Of a DNA stretch of 64,000 nt, positions 46,940-57,307 are shown one piece after another. The position numbers and the translations under genes were made by a program. The DNA lies in assembly GCF_003172895.1 (NCBI RefSeq), contig NZ_QGKL01000010.1, forward strand, positions 123,525 to 187,524, given 5' to 3'. This DNA is from Leucothrix arctica (GTDB lineage Bacteria > Pseudomonadota > Gammaproteobacteria > Thiotrichales > Thiotrichaceae). A model generated the notes under the pieces. That model ran no database searches and was not told the origin of the DNA. It worked only from the letters and a program-made list of their open reading frames with translations. The first letter of the stretch is position 1; the number at the start of each line of letters is the position of its first letter.

Positions 46940-47428
46940 ATGACCATCGTAAAAAACTCTATTGCTACACTTCATTACACGCTTAAAGATGACGCGGGTG
47001 AAATTTTGGACGTAGCGGACGAGAACAACCCGTTTTTATACATGCACGGCGTTGGCGGCATGATCCCTGGTTTAGAGCAAGCGCTTGAGTCAGGTAAAGC
47101 TGGCGACAACATCGTTGTGTCTATTGAGCCAGCAGCCGCTTATGGCGAGCGCAACCCAAGTTTGACTCAAGACGTTCCTCGCGACATGTTTGGTAACATT
47201 CCTGACGAAGAAATGGTCGTTGGTGCACAGTTCCAAGCACAGACAGATCAAGGTGTTGAAATCATTACGGTTGCTGCAATTGACGGCGATACTATTAAAA
47301 TTGATGGCAACCACCCGATGGCGGGTGAAACGTTGCATTTCAATGTTGATATCCTTGATGTGCGTGATGCGACTGAAGAAGAAATCAGCCATGGTCACCC
47401 ACACGGTCCTGGTGGACACCAGCACTAA
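46940..47428 (+). CDS. SlyD-like FKBP-type peptidyl-prolyl isomerase
   Basis: 162 residues from ATG 46940 (MTIVKNSIATLHYTL); the frame is open upstream, but family N-termini match this start. The FKBP halves flank an insert-in-flap chaperone domain: NPFLYMHGVGGMIPGLEQALESG, AYGERNPSLTQDVPRDMF and the returning strand MAGETLHFNVDILDVRDAT. The tail EEISHGHPHGPGGHQH is His-rich and should bind nickel or other metals, as in SlyD. It is followed by obg after 33 bases. Confidence 0.92.
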   Translation: MTIVKNSIATLHYTLKDDAGEILDVADENNPFLYMHGVGGMIPGLEQALESGKAGDNIVVSIEPAAAYGERNPSLTQDVPRDMFGNIPDEEMVVGAQFQAQTDQGVEIITVAAIDGDTIKIDGNHPMAGETLHFNVDILDVRDATEEEISHGHPHGPGGHQH

Positions 47429-47449
47429 GAAATAACCTTTAGGTTTTAA

Positions 47450-48502
<1,053 letters not shown>

Positions 48503-48513
48503 AATAATGCGAT

Positions 48514-49641
48514 ATGAGCCGTATAAAATACACAAAAAAGAGTCACCGCTGGATTGTTAAAATCGGCAGTGCCTTACTAACGCAAGATGGTAAGGGACTT
48601 GATTATACGGCTATCGCTGATTGGGCGAAGCAAATTGCTCAGTTAAGAGAGGAGGGAATCGAAGTCGTATTGGTTTCCTCCGGCTCTATTGCCGAAGGTA
48701 TGAGTCGCATGGGTTGGGCCGCTCGTCCAACATCGCTGCCTGAACTTCAAGCAGCCGCGGCAGTCGGTCAAGCAGGGTTAATTCAGGCCTATCAAACTGA
48801 GTTTCAAAAGTACGGTGCACAAGCGGCGCAAGTTCTATTGACGCATGATGATGTGAGTCATCGTCTTCGTTACCTCAATGCAAAAAACACACTACGTACC
48901 TTGATTCGCTTAGGCACAATTCCGATAGTGAATGAGAATGACACGGTTGCTTTCGAAGAAATTCGTCTTGGTGATAATGATACCTTAGGCGCTGTGGTAG
49001 CTAGTTTGATTGAGGCTGATCTATTGGTTATTTTGACGGATCAAAAAGGCCTTTACGACAGCGATCCGCGTTTAAACCCAGATGCAATGTTTATTAGTGA
49101 AGGTTCTGCTATGAATCCTGACTATGTTAAATTTGCTGGGGCTGCTGGTACTGCGATTGGTAGTGGTGGTATGGCCACTAAGGTCAAAGCTGCAAGGCGA
49201 GCAGCTAAATCAGGTTGTGCGACTGTGATTGTTTCTGGGCGTGAAGAAAATGTGCTTACTCGCTTGCGAAATGGTGAAAATATAGGCACGCTGCTGATGC
49301 CAGAAGCGACAAAATTAGCGGCTCGTAAGCAGTGGATTGCTGGGCAAACTCAAGCAAAAGGAACACTTCATCTTGATGCAGGCGCTGCGTCAGCGCTGGC
49401 TAATAAAGGAAAAAGTTTATTAGCCGTCGGGGTGGTTCGTTGTGAAGGTGTGTTTAAGCGAGGCGATCGAGTTAATTGTGTCGATGGTAACGGTAAAATA
49501 ATAGCGCGAGGGCTGTGTAATTACGCTAGCCACGACGTGATAAAAATATGTAAAACACCGAGTCAGCTTTTTCCAGAAAAATTGGGTTACATGGGAGAGA
49601 GTGAGCTGATTCATCGTGACAATCTTGTTTTAGAAGATTAA
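48514..49641 (+). CDS. proB: Glutamate 5-kinase
   Basis: ProB phosphorylates glutamate for proline synthesis. 375 residues: an amino-acid kinase domain (WIVKIGSALLTQDGKGLD, VLVSSGSIAEGM, NENDTVAFEEIRLGDND, GSGGMATKVKAA) and a C-terminal PUA domain (GTLHLDAGAASALANKGKSLLAVGV). Obg and ProB are commonly adjacent in proteobacteria. Nothing unusual is seen. Confidence 0.98.
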   Translation: MSRIKYTKKSHRWIVKIGSALLTQDGKGLDYTAIADWAKQIAQLREEGIEVVLVSSGSIAEGMSRMGWAARPTSLPELQAAAAVGQAGLIQAYQTEFQKYGAQAAQVLLTHDDVSHRLRYLNAKNTLRTLIRLGTIPIVNENDTVAFEEIRLGDNDTLGAVVASLIEADLLVILTDQKGLYDSDPRLNPDAMFISEGSAMNPDYVKFAGAAGTAIGSGGMATKVKAARRAAKSGCATVIVSGREENVLTRLRNGENIGTLLMPEATKLAARKQWIAGQTQAKGTLHLDAGAASALANKGKSLLAVGVVRCEGVFKRGDRVNCVDGNGKIIARGLCNYASHDVIKICKTPSQLFPEKLGYMGESELIHRDNLVLED

Positions 49642-49649
49642 AGGGGCGT

Positions 49650-51155
49650 ATGGCTAATTCACCAAGTAACAACCCATTAACGGGGCAAATGTTAGCTGCC
49701 GTTGATTTGGGATCAAATAGTTTCCACATGATTGTGTCTCGAGCAGACGAAAACGGCAATCTAACCCTAATCGATAAAGAAAAAGAAATGGTTCGCCTTC
49801 GTGGTGGCCTAGATAAAAAGGGTGAGCTAGATCCAATCGTAGAAGAGCGAGCGTACCAATGCTTGCAACGGTTTAGTGATCGCTTACGTAACATTGATCC
49901 AAAAAATGTTCGTGTTGCTGGAACAAATACTTTGCGAAATATGCGTCAATCCGACGCGTTCGTAAGCAAAGGCAGTAAGCTCCTTGGTCACCCGATTGAA
50001 ATTGTGTCTGGTCAAGAAGAGGCTCGTCTTGTCTACCTCGGTGTCGCTCATACATTATCAAATGATCACGGTAAGCAGCTAGTTATTGATATTGGTGGCG
50101 GAAGTACTGAGTTTATTATCGGTGCAGACTTCCATCCTTTAAAATTAGAGAGCCTTGATATTGGTGCGGCTAGTAGCACTCAGCGATTCTTTAAAGGCGG
50201 TGATTTAAGCAAGAAGTGCTGGGAGAAAGCCAGTCTTGGTATTCGCTTAGAAATTTTACCTATTGAGCAGGCTTATGCCAAAAAATATTGGTCATTAGCA
50301 ACAGGCTCCTCAGGCACAATCAAAACCACACTCAATGTTATTTTAGCGCTCGAGTTGGAGCGTTTTGGAATTACGCTTAAAGCGCTCTACAGTATTCGAG
50401 ATCGTATGATCAAAGCAGGATCAGTTGATGATCTTAATTTGCCTAGCTTAAGTGATGATAGAAAGCCTGTTTATGCAGGTGGCTTAGCGGTTTTGATTGC
50501 AGTATTTGAAGCTTTAAATATCACAGAGATGACTGTATCTGATGGTGCACTGCGTGAAGGGTTGCTTTATGACATGCTCGGCAGAATTAGGCATGAAGAT
50601 GTTCGAGATAGGACTATAGAAGAGTTGAGCCAACGCTTTAATATCGATAAAGCTCAAGCACATCATGTTCACAAAACAGCATCACACTTATTTGATCAAG
50701 TGAAAAAAGATTGGTCCTTAACTTCAAACCATCGCCAGTTATTATGCTGGGCGGCTAGTTTGCATGAAATTGGTTTAGCAATCACACATAATAAGCACCA
50801 CTTTCAGGGTGCGCATATATTGAAGTATGCTTTCATGCCCGGTTTTTCAAAGCGAGAACAAGCGTGGTTGGCTACTCTAGTTAAGTCTCACCGCCGCAAA
50901 GTCGATTTTAGTCGCTACCAAGATATATCTGAGCAAAACCAAAAAACCATCATGCGTCTTAGTATTATGGTGAGGTTAGCGGTGTTGTTACACCGCCGTA
51001 GAGACATGAACGAGATCACTCCAGATGTTGCTGTTGAAGGTTATAATGTGTCTATTAAATATAATAAAGGTCATGAAAATCGAGAGCTTTTGGAGGCCGA
51101 CTTACTTCGAGAGAAGAGTTGGCTTAAGAAAATTGATTATCATTTAACATACTAA
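49650..51155 (+). CDS. ppx: Exopolyphosphatase (Ppx/GppA family)
   Basis: 501 residues. The actin-like phosphatase core shows MLAAVDLGSNSFHMIVSRAD, VAGTNTLRNM, VSGQEEARLVYLGVAH and VIDIGGGSTEFIIG. The C-terminal HD-like helical part (HKTASHLFDQVKKDW, WAASLHEIGLAI, HRRRDMNEI) gives the long Ppx/GppA architecture. It degrades polyphosphate and/or pppGpp; motifs do not separate the two. It is 8 bases after proB. The 152 bases downstream contain a weak AGACG/CGTCT inverted repeat only. Confidence 0.93.
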   Translation: MANSPSNNPLTGQMLAAVDLGSNSFHMIVSRADENGNLTLIDKEKEMVRLRGGLDKKGELDPIVEERAYQCLQRFSDRLRNIDPKNVRVAGTNTLRNMRQSDAFVSKGSKLLGHPIEIVSGQEEARLVYLGVAHTLSNDHGKQLVIDIGGGSTEFIIGADFHPLKLESLDIGAASSTQRFFKGGDLSKKCWEKASLGIRLEILPIEQAYAKKYWSLATGSSGTIKTTLNVILALELERFGITLKALYSIRDRMIKAGSVDDLNLPSLSDDRKPVYAGGLAVLIAVFEALNITEMTVSDGALREGLLYDMLGRIRHEDVRDRTIEELSQRFNIDKAQAHHVHKTASHLFDQVKKDWSLTSNHRQLLCWAASLHEIGLAITHNKHHFQGAHILKYAFMPGFSKREQAWLATLVKSHRRKVDFSRYQDISEQNQKTIMRLSIMVRLAVLLHRRRDMNEITPDVAVEGYNVSIKYNKGHENRELLEADLLREKSWLKKIDYHLTY

Positions 51156-51307
51156 AATTAATCAACCTCGTTGATCATTATCAAAGTGCAGCTTGTCCTA
51201 TGTATATTTACATAAAACTTGCAAAGCAGTAGCATGATTGGGAATTAGACGTTTTCTTTGGCGTCTCTAATAATGTATAAAAAACTTTGAAGTTGACGTG
51301 TTAATCC

Positions 51308-52363
51308 ATGAAAAAAATAGCCATAGTGATTTCAGACTTAGTACTCGGTGGTGGTCAGCGCTCTGCGTTGAACCTTGCTGCTGCACTATCTAAAGATCAT
51401 GATGTATCTGTCATTGTTTTTCAGGACCAGCATCGTCAATATGACGTCCCTTGCCGAATAGTTAATATAGAGTGCCCAGACCAGCAGAGTACGTTTGGTA
51501 AAGCGCTGAATATATTTAAACGTACATGGCGACTTAAAAAACATCTCCGAGCCGAAAAATACGATCTTATCTTTAGTTTTATGGAGTCCGCTAATTTTGT
51601 AACGGCTTTAGCATCTAAAGAGTCGATTTTATCGGTTCATTGCAATCCTCATGAGTTGAATAAATACGAAGCGACGTTGATGCGTCTCACGTATCCGCGA
51701 GCTAAACATATTGTTGCCGTATCTGAAGATGTCGCAACACTGTTGCGTGAAGACTTCAACATGAAGAGTGTGTCGCGTATTTATAATCTAGTGTCGTTTG
51801 CAGACATACAAGCGCAAGGCCAATTACTTTATAAACATGAACGTCCCTATATTGTTGCTTTGGGGCGTTTAAATGAAGTTAAGCGTTTAGACTTGTTAAT
51901 AGACGCTTATGCGGAGTCCAAATTAAAAGACGAGTGTGATTTGTTGTTAATAGGTGAGGGCGAAATGCGTTCTGGACTAGAGCAACAGATAAAATCCTTA
52001 TCGTTGGAAGATAAAGTTATTTTAACGGGTGTTCAGTCAAACCCTTTCGAGTATTTAACAGGCGCAAAGTTTCTTGTGCTATCTAGTCGTACTGAAGCAT
52101 TTCCAATGGTTCTCATTGAAGCCTTGGTTTTATCGTGCCCAGTTGTTGCGACAGATTGTCCTACAGGCCCACGCGAAATTGTTATTGATGGTGAAAATGG
52201 TTTGTTGGTTGAAAACGGCAACCAAGTCGCATTAACTGAAGCGATGGATCAAATGTTTAATGATGAGACTTTGTTACGCCACTGTCAAAAAAATGCACTG
52301 AGCTCTGTGCGTCATTTATCCGCAGAATATGTTGTAAAAGAGTGGTTAGCGCTAGGTGATTAA
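51308..52363 (+). CDS. GT4-family glycosyltransferase
   Basis: 351 residues with a GT-B fold. N-terminal Rossmann half KIAIVISDLVLGGGQRSALNLAAAL. C-terminal half with IVALGRLNEVKRLDLLIDAY, LLIGEGEMRSGLEQQI and the E-x7-E signature SRTEAFPMVLIEAL, then VVATDCPTGPREIVIDG. It resembles enzymes of LPS core or exopolysaccharide synthesis; donor and acceptor are unknown. It stands alone, converging with the epimerase-like gene through a 4-base overlap. Confidence 0.9.
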   Translation: MKKIAIVISDLVLGGGQRSALNLAAALSKDHDVSVIVFQDQHRQYDVPCRIVNIECPDQQSTFGKALNIFKRTWRLKKHLRAEKYDLIFSFMESANFVTALASKESILSVHCNPHELNKYEATLMRLTYPRAKHIVAVSEDVATLLREDFNMKSVSRIYNLVSFADIQAQGQLLYKHERPYIVALGRLNEVKRLDLLIDAYAESKLKDECDLLLIGEGEMRSGLEQQIKSLSLEDKVILTGVQSNPFEYLTGAKFLVLSSRTEAFPMVLIEALVLSCPVVATDCPTGPREIVIDGENGLLVENGNQVALTEAMDQMFNDETLLRHCQKNALSSVRHLSAEYVVKEWLALGD

Positions 52364-53229
52364 GGCGTTTTTAAAGTGTCAGCCAATGTTGGGTATTTCA
52401 GTTTAACGTTTAACAATTTAAGTAACTTTTCATTTCCAATACGTCGCGACTCAAGTGCGTATGACAGCATACCTTGACTTAATTTTTCTTCTGCTTCTTT
52501 AAGACTTATTTGTTTTGGTCTAGGTAAGTTCGCGTAGTCAGCGACTTGGTTGAAATATTCGACCATAGTGCCAGGTGTTCCATCTGTTGCATTAAAAACC
52601 TCTCCTGTTAATGAGCTTTGCATTGCCTGAATACAAATTTCAGCTAAGTCATCAGCGTGAATGCGGTTGGTAAAAGCTGCTTCAGATGCTCTTACAATAG
52701 GAAGTTTTTTTTCTAGTCTGGTTAGAGGTAGTCGGTCTAAGGCATAGATGCCTGGAACACGTAATATAATATATTCACGATCATACTTTTTTGCCCATTC
52801 TTGTAGTAATTGCTCAGCAGAAGCACGGCGTTTAGCACGTCCTGTCTGTGGATCTAGCGGTGTATTTTCGTCTACCCAGCTTCCATTGCAGTTACCATAA
52901 ACACCTGTAGTGCTAATTAAAACTATCCGCTTTGGAGCGTCTCCGACCTCCGATAAGAAGTTGGCTAAGCGAGTATCTGTCTCTCCATCCTTTGGTGGCG
53001 GAGCGAAATAAAATACTTTTCCATTTAGAAACTCAGCGGTGTAAAGTGGCTCGGTACTATCCAAGTCATGCTGTAGTGTGGGTATATCTAATGACTGGCA
53101 ACTCTTAACTGAGTTATCCGACACAACTAACGCAGTGGTTTTGAACGGCTTATTTTGTGTTGAGTCTTTGAGTCTTAAAGCTACTCGGCGCCCAATGTCA
53201 CCGCACCCGATAATCCAAAAATTTTCCAA
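52360..53229 (-). CDS. NAD(P)-dependent epimerase/dehydratase-like protein (YeeZ type)
   Basis: 289 residues with a Rossmann start FWIIGCGDIGRRVALRL. IVLISTTGVYGNCNGSWVDE and IILRVPGIYALDRLPL are followed by NRIHADDLAEICIQAM and FNATDGTPG. This is the atypical short-chain dehydrogenase group that includes YeeZ. The catalytic Tyr of S-T-T-G-V-Y-G is present, but no full YxxxK is evident. The start is TTG 53229; only 12 bases separate it from the divergent Rieske gene, so their promoters must overlap coding sequence. Reaction unknown. Confidence 0.82.
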   Translation of the reverse strand: MENFWIIGCGDIGRRVALRLKDSTQNKPFKTTALVVSDNSVKSCQSLDIPTLQHDLDSTEPLYTAEFLNGKVFYFAPPPKDGETDTRLANFLSEVGDAPKRIVLISTTGVYGNCNGSWVDENTPLDPQTGRAKRRASAEQLLQEWAKKYDREYIILRVPGIYALDRLPLTRLEKKLPIVRASEAAFTNRIHADDLAEICIQAMQSSLTGEVFNATDGTPGTMVEYFNQVADYANLPRPKQISLKEAEEKLSQGMLSYALESRRIGNEKLLKLLNVKLKYPTLADTLKTP

Positions 53230-53241
53230 GGTAAGTATCCA

Positions 53242-53541
53242 ATGATTAAAGTGGCAGAGCTAGATGAGCTAAAGCCTGGAGCAATAAAGCGTATCACAAG
53301 CAATGGTGATACACTGTTACTTTGTAATGTAGCTGGGGAATATTACGCCGTTAAAGACCTCTGCAGTCATGAAGACTTTCCATTGTCTTATGGCTGTTTG
53401 AAAGGGCACGATATTGAATGTTCTTTGCATGGCGCTAGATTTGATGTACGTAGCGGACTACCAACTGCAGAACCTGGTGAAGTTGCAATTCAGACTTATC
53501 CTATCGTTATTCACGAACGCATAATATTCATCGACAACTAA
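53242..53541 (+). CDS. Rieske-type [2Fe-2S] ferredoxin
   Basis: 99 residues. Both cluster boxes are present: DLCSHEDFPL (C-x-H) and ECSLHGARFDV (C-x2-H), followed by the usual GLPTAEPGEVAI-TYP. The size and the lack of a membrane anchor fit soluble Rieske ferredoxins of NirD/BphF type, which feed electrons to oxygenases or reductases. No oxygenase is adjacent, so the partner is unknown. It converges with the next minus-strand gene over a 4-base overlap. Confidence 0.92.
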   Translation: MIKVAELDELKPGAIKRITSNGDTLLLCNVAGEYYAVKDLCSHEDFPLSYGCLKGHDIECSLHGARFDVRSGLPTAEPGEVAIQTYPIVIHERIIFIDN

Positions 53542-54077
53542 GGTTGTGCTAAGAGTAATGGCTCGTCAGTGAGAGAGCTGTCTTTGTAGTCAAGCATCAC
53601 CATAAACTTATACGGCTTACCAATGGTGCGGTCAGTGGTAAATGGTACTAGCATCTCTGTTGGGACTTTAATCTCAGGTGTGAATTTCACGATTGATATA
53701 GGATCTTGGCTACTGCTTTGTAAGTCATAGGCAAGTAAGTGGTACTGCCTATCGCTAGGTAGCTTAGGTAAGTTTACAAAGCGCATGATGCCTTTTTGAA
53801 TCGACGTGCTCCAAACAATATCGCCCTTTATATCCTTCGCAATAGAGTTTAGTGTCCTCATCCAGTTGATGTTTAGCGCATCTGATTGTGCCAATAAATA
53901 ATCCCGAGACTGGTATTGAGATACCTGCTCTTGTTCAATGCTATCAACTTGTTTCGAGATCTTCTGAGAATAAACAATTACACCTGTTGGGATTGCTATA
54001 ATTAGAAGAATTAGCAAAGGCCAAAGCCATGGTGTAGAGGCACTAGTTGTTGGATTTGCTATAGCTGTAGAGGGCAT
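53538..54077 (-). CDS. Single-pass membrane protein with RskA-like periplasmic domain
   Basis: 179 residues. A Ser/Thr/Pro-rich tip, one transmembrane helix (LWPLLILLIIAIPTGVIVYS) and a soluble periplasmic part with MRFVNLPKLPSDRQYHLLAYD and PTEMLVPF. That pattern resembles the C-terminal domain of RskA-type anti-sigma factors (the LPPLPAGKxYQLW motif), but no N-terminal zinc-binding anti-sigma domain or neighbouring ECF sigma gene exists. I cannot assign a function; the resemblance may only reflect a shared sandwich fold. Confidence 0.6.
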   Translation of the reverse strand: MPSTAIANPTTSASTPWLWPLLILLIIAIPTGVIVYSQKISKQVDSIEQEQVSQYQSRDYLLAQSDALNINWMRTLNSIAKDIKGDIVWSTSIQKGIMRFVNLPKLPSDRQYHLLAYDLQSSSQDPISIVKFTPEIKVPTEMLVPFTTDRTIGKPYKFMVMLDYKDSSLTDEPLLLAQP

Positions 54078-54205
54078 AAATTCATTGGGTAATAAAATGT
54101 CGACACTACATGATACGCTATTTTTATGGTTTTGGTTGCACCCAAGTCAGCCATAAAATACTCGTGAAAAGTAAAAATAGGCCACTAGTATCAGCGGCCC
54201 ACTAT

Positions 54206-54562
54206 TTATTTAATTAAGCGAATTGCGAAAGGGTAGGTGTACGAACCTGTTTTCTTTGCTTGAATACCGCCATAAACGGCCAGTCCAAGTCCTGCAATAC
54301 CAACAATCAATGTTAGTAATAAAAATATAGTAGACGCGGCAGAGAGAATGGCTAGTATAAAAGTACCTACTAAAATTGTTCCCTGAAAGTTAATCGCCTC
54401 TTTTCCATTTTTATCGACTACTGTGCTTTCATTTCGCTTGAATAACCAAACCAATAAAGGACCAAGCACTAGCCCCGGTGGAAAAATTAAGCCAAATAAT
54501 GCCGACATGTGAGCAGCCATCGCCCATGTCTTTTCTTCAGTTTTACTCAGTGCCTTTGCCAT
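54206..54562 (-). CDS. DUF4870/Tic20-like small membrane protein
   Basis: 118 residues with three to four hydrophobic segments. KTWAMAAHMSALFGLIFPPG opens the family pattern, then LLVWLFKRNESTVVDKNGKEAINFQ and the C-terminal YGGIQAKKTGSYTYPFAIRLIK. All are hallmarks of DUF4870. The family is widespread in bacteria with no settled function. It is monocistronic; the start region has AGGAGA 6 bases before the ATG. Confidence 0.88.
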   Translation of the reverse strand: MAKALSKTEEKTWAMAAHMSALFGLIFPPGLVLGPLLVWLFKRNESTVVDKNGKEAINFQGTILVGTFILAILSAASTIFLLLTLIVGIAGLGLAVYGGIQAKKTGSYTYPFAIRLIK

Positions 54563-54663
54563 TCATATCTCCTAATCAATGTCCTGTTGTCGGGATTTTT
54601 CCCGAGCTTTTCAATATGTTGCTAAACTGTGAGTAGAAATAGTAACAGATAAGGTTTAATAAA

Positions 54664-55242
54664 ATGCGGAATTACTTATTGCTAATCCTTGGTGCGTGCG
54701 CACCTAGTATTTTAATGGCCGGCATGTTCAGTTGGACGGATAAGTCGGGGAATCTTGTTTTCGGAGATACACCACCTCAGGGAGTGACTGCGATACCATT
54801 GAATCCTCCAAAGCTAACAGTTTTAGAAGGGTTTGCTGATCGTTATCAAGCTGCTGAAACTGAAATGAAGGCGAAGCCTCCAGCAAGTAGAGCGGTAGTT
54901 AGCAAACCTAAAGTAGTTGTATATGAACAATTAAACGTTATTGCACCTAAACAAAGTCAGGCGATTAGAGCTAACGATGGTGATGTATCTGTAGCATTAT
55001 CATTTTCACCCAAGCTACGGCCGGGTGATAAAATCGTTTTTAATCTGGATGGAAAAGAGGTGCTTACAGGGACTTCAAAAGTAGCAAATATGACTAACCT
55101 AGACAGAGGTAGTCATACTCTCACTGTTAGTATAATTAATAGATTATCTAGGAAGCTTATTAGCAGCGAGGCTATAAAGTTCGTTGTACTTAGAAGTACC
55201 ACATTAAATAAGAAACCTTTAAATCCCTATGCTTCTGAATGA
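54664..55242 (+). CDS. Exported DUF4124-domain protein
   Basis: 192 residues. Signal peptide (LLLILGACAPSILMAG) and right after it the DUF4124 motif MFSWTDKSGNLVFGDTPPQGV. A proline/lysine linker follows, then an Ig-like strand region (LRPGDKIVFNLDGKEVLTG, DRGSHTLTVSIINR). The family is exported and uncharacterised, common in gammaproteobacteria. It overlaps the end of the converging photolyase gene by 16 bases. Confidence 0.85.
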   Translation: MRNYLLLILGACAPSILMAGMFSWTDKSGNLVFGDTPPQGVTAIPLNPPKLTVLEGFADRYQAAETEMKAKPPASRAVVSKPKVVVYEQLNVIAPKQSQAIRANDGDVSVALSFSPKLRPGDKIVFNLDGKEVLTGTSKVANMTNLDRGSHTLTVSIINRLSRKLISSEAIKFVVLRSTTLNKKPLNPYASE

Positions 55243-56540
55243 TCTCCAAGCCAGTAGTTTTGATAGGCTTGCTGAGGGTCATAACGCTGTGCTTCTTGGT
55301 CAATACTGAAGTTAGCCAGCTTTTTCACATCGTGGCCAATACCTGACTGGAAGTTCCAATTGCCGTAATTGTTGCAGGGTTCAAAATCTATTAGTAGATG
55401 TTCAAACCAGCTTGCGCCTAGTCTCCAGTCAGAACCCATTTCTTTAACAAAGTATGCAGATATAGACTGGCGGCCACGGTTACTAAGGTAACCAGTTTCT
55501 AATAGCTCTTTCATGATTGCGTCAACGAAACGATTCCCTGTTTCACCTTTGCACCAGTTTTGGACTAAGTGGCATTGATCAATATCAATTGATTTTTTCG
55601 AGCAACTATTGGACTGTATTCCACCTTTTGAAAATATGCTGGACCCATGTTTTAAGGCGTTAAAGTGAAAAAAGTCACGCCAAAGTAATTCGCAAACGGC
55701 CCAGCGCGTAGAGTCATTTTCTATACGTTCTTGCTCAAATCTACGAATTTCATGATAAACGTAACGCACTGACACGCTGCCATTAGCAATCCACGGTGAT
55801 AACTTGCTTGAGTAATCTGCGCCTAATAATTGATTGCAGGTATCACGATAATTTTCTAGTCCTGTACCGTTCCAGATAAATTGCTCTACTCTATCAAGCC
55901 CACTTTGCTCATCACCTTTAAAGAGAAAAGAGGCCTTAGCTGACTGAGGTTTGCTCTCTGAGGCTGGGTTTACAGACAGTGATTGTGTTTTAAGTGTGTC
56001 AGGTACAGGAGGAAGTGTTTTCGGTGTTTCGCAGCATTTGCTAACCATCGATTTCTGTGCTTCCCACTGCTGTTCAATCAAGCGACGAAATACAATGAAG
56101 TTATTGGGCAATGTTTCTTTGCTAAAAGGAAGTTGGTCACAATTGAGCAAAGTCGTGATATTAATCGTTTCAAGGTTACAAAACTGCGAAACAGCTTGTT
56201 CCTGCTCTTGTTCGCATTGTCCGCACTCAGTTTGAGTAAATATAGTCGCTGCATTCACTTCTTCATGTAGTGATTTTAATATTTCAACAGCATCACCTTG
56301 AAGGATAAGAAGGTCATTACCTACAGCCTGTAGTGATTTTTTTAGCGAGCTTAAGCTTTCCCAGAGAAACTTTGCACGGTAAGGGCCTAGGCTGTCGACG
56401 CCATGCTGTTTGTAGTGAATGACTTCATCGTATATGAATACACAGACTAACTTTTCCGAGTGATTACTCGCATGCAGTAGCGTCGGGTTATCGTGCATTC
56501 GTAAATTTTTACGTAACCAAAGAATGTTCGTTTTATTCAT
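55227..56540 (-). CDS. Cryptochrome DASH / photolyase
   Basis: 437 residues. The photolyase N-terminal domain (NILWLRKNLRMHDNPTLLHA) and FAD domain (GLENYRDTCNQLLGADYSSKLSPW, ELLWRDFFHF, GTG-like NRFVDAIMKELLETGYLSNRGRQ) are present. The C-terminal DFEPCNNYGNWNFQSGIG and RYDPQQAY fit the Cry-DASH subgroup (single-strand CPD photolyase and blue-light sensor) better than PhrB. It is the last gene of a minus-strand group mutY-yggX-fpr-cry with 12 bases before it, an unusual partner set. Confidence 0.88.
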   Translation of the reverse strand: MNKTNILWLRKNLRMHDNPTLLHASNHSEKLVCVFIYDEVIHYKQHGVDSLGPYRAKFLWESLSSLKKSLQAVGNDLLILQGDAVEILKSLHEEVNAATIFTQTECGQCEQEQEQAVSQFCNLETINITTLLNCDQLPFSKETLPNNFIVFRRLIEQQWEAQKSMVSKCCETPKTLPPVPDTLKTQSLSVNPASESKPQSAKASFLFKGDEQSGLDRVEQFIWNGTGLENYRDTCNQLLGADYSSKLSPWIANGSVSVRYVYHEIRRFEQERIENDSTRWAVCELLWRDFFHFNALKHGSSIFSKGGIQSNSCSKKSIDIDQCHLVQNWCKGETGNRFVDAIMKELLETGYLSNRGRQSISAYFVKEMGSDWRLGASWFEHLLIDFEPCNNYGNWNFQSGIGHDVKKLANFSIDQEAQRYDPQQAYQNYWLGDHSEA

Positions 56541-56552
56541 AGATGTTGCCAG

Positions 56553-57299
56553 TCAAAAATACTGTTCTGTTGTGATATGGCCGGGGCTACGTCGTAGGTG
56601 CTTTTTTAAGCCTCTTTCTTTTAATAGAGCCCGTGTATCAGCAATCATGTGTTGGTTACCACAAAGCATCACCTGACTATTTTCAGTCGAAATTGTAACA
56701 CCTGCTTTTTCTTCTAACTCACAGCTAACGATCAACGCTGGAATACGTCCTTGCAACGCATCGCTTGTCTTTTCTTGACTAACTATACGTATGTAGCTTA
56801 ATTGTTCAGGGTGTTGGTCGCTCAGTTGTTGGATCAGTGGCTCATAAGCTAGGTTATTTTCATAAGATACAGCATGCACCAAAACAATCTTTTCAAAACG
56901 TTCCCACACTCTCGGGGCTTGTAAGATTGATAAGTAGGGGCCTAAGCCTGTACCCGTCGCCATCATCCAAAGATGTTTACAGTCAGGTACTTCTTCAATA
57001 ACAAAGAAACCGACGGCTGGTTGGGATATTTCAATCATATCTCCAGATTTTAAGGTCGATAAAGCGTGAGACATTACGCCATCTTTGACTGTGTTATATA
57101 GCACTTCCGCATACTTTTCATTGGGTGGGTTAACTAATGAATAGGGCTTAGCAATGTATTCATCGCCCACTTTCAGTTTGAGCCGAATAAATTGGCCAGC
57201 TTTAGAAGGTCCAAGTTCAACAGATAACTTTAGTGAAAAAAGGTTATCTGCCCATTTGAAATTTTCAATCACCGTTGCTGAAAGGAATGCGGAAGGCAT
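56553..57299 (-). CDS. fpr: Ferredoxin-NADP(+) reductase
   Basis: 248 residues of the bacterial Fpr type. The FAD-binding part has QFIRLKLKVGDEYIAKPYSLVNPP (the R-x-Y-S equivalent). The NADP part has MMATGTGLGPYLSILQ, VHAVSYENNLAYEPLI and MLCGNQHMIADT. The C-terminus LRRSPGHITTEQYF is typical (E-x-Y/F end). It reduces ferredoxin or flavodoxin and is often linked to oxidative stress. It lies 8 bases after yggX. It could serve the Rieske ferredoxin 3 kb away, but that is speculative. Confidence 0.95.
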   Translation of the reverse strand: MPSAFLSATVIENFKWADNLFSLKLSVELGPSKAGQFIRLKLKVGDEYIAKPYSLVNPPNEKYAEVLYNTVKDGVMSHALSTLKSGDMIEISQPAVGFFVIEEVPDCKHLWMMATGTGLGPYLSILQAPRVWERFEKIVLVHAVSYENNLAYEPLIQQLSDQHPEQLSYIRIVSQEKTSDALQGRIPALIVSCELEEKAGVTISTENSQVMLCGNQHMIADTRALLKERGLKKHLRRSPGHITTEQYF

Positions 57300-57307
57300 A
57301 AGACTAC

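Noticed and set aside
51171..51186. TTGAT-CATT-ATCAA inverted repeat resembling a Fur box
   Set aside because: Too short and too far from the Fur consensus, and it lies just after ppx with no iron gene nearby.
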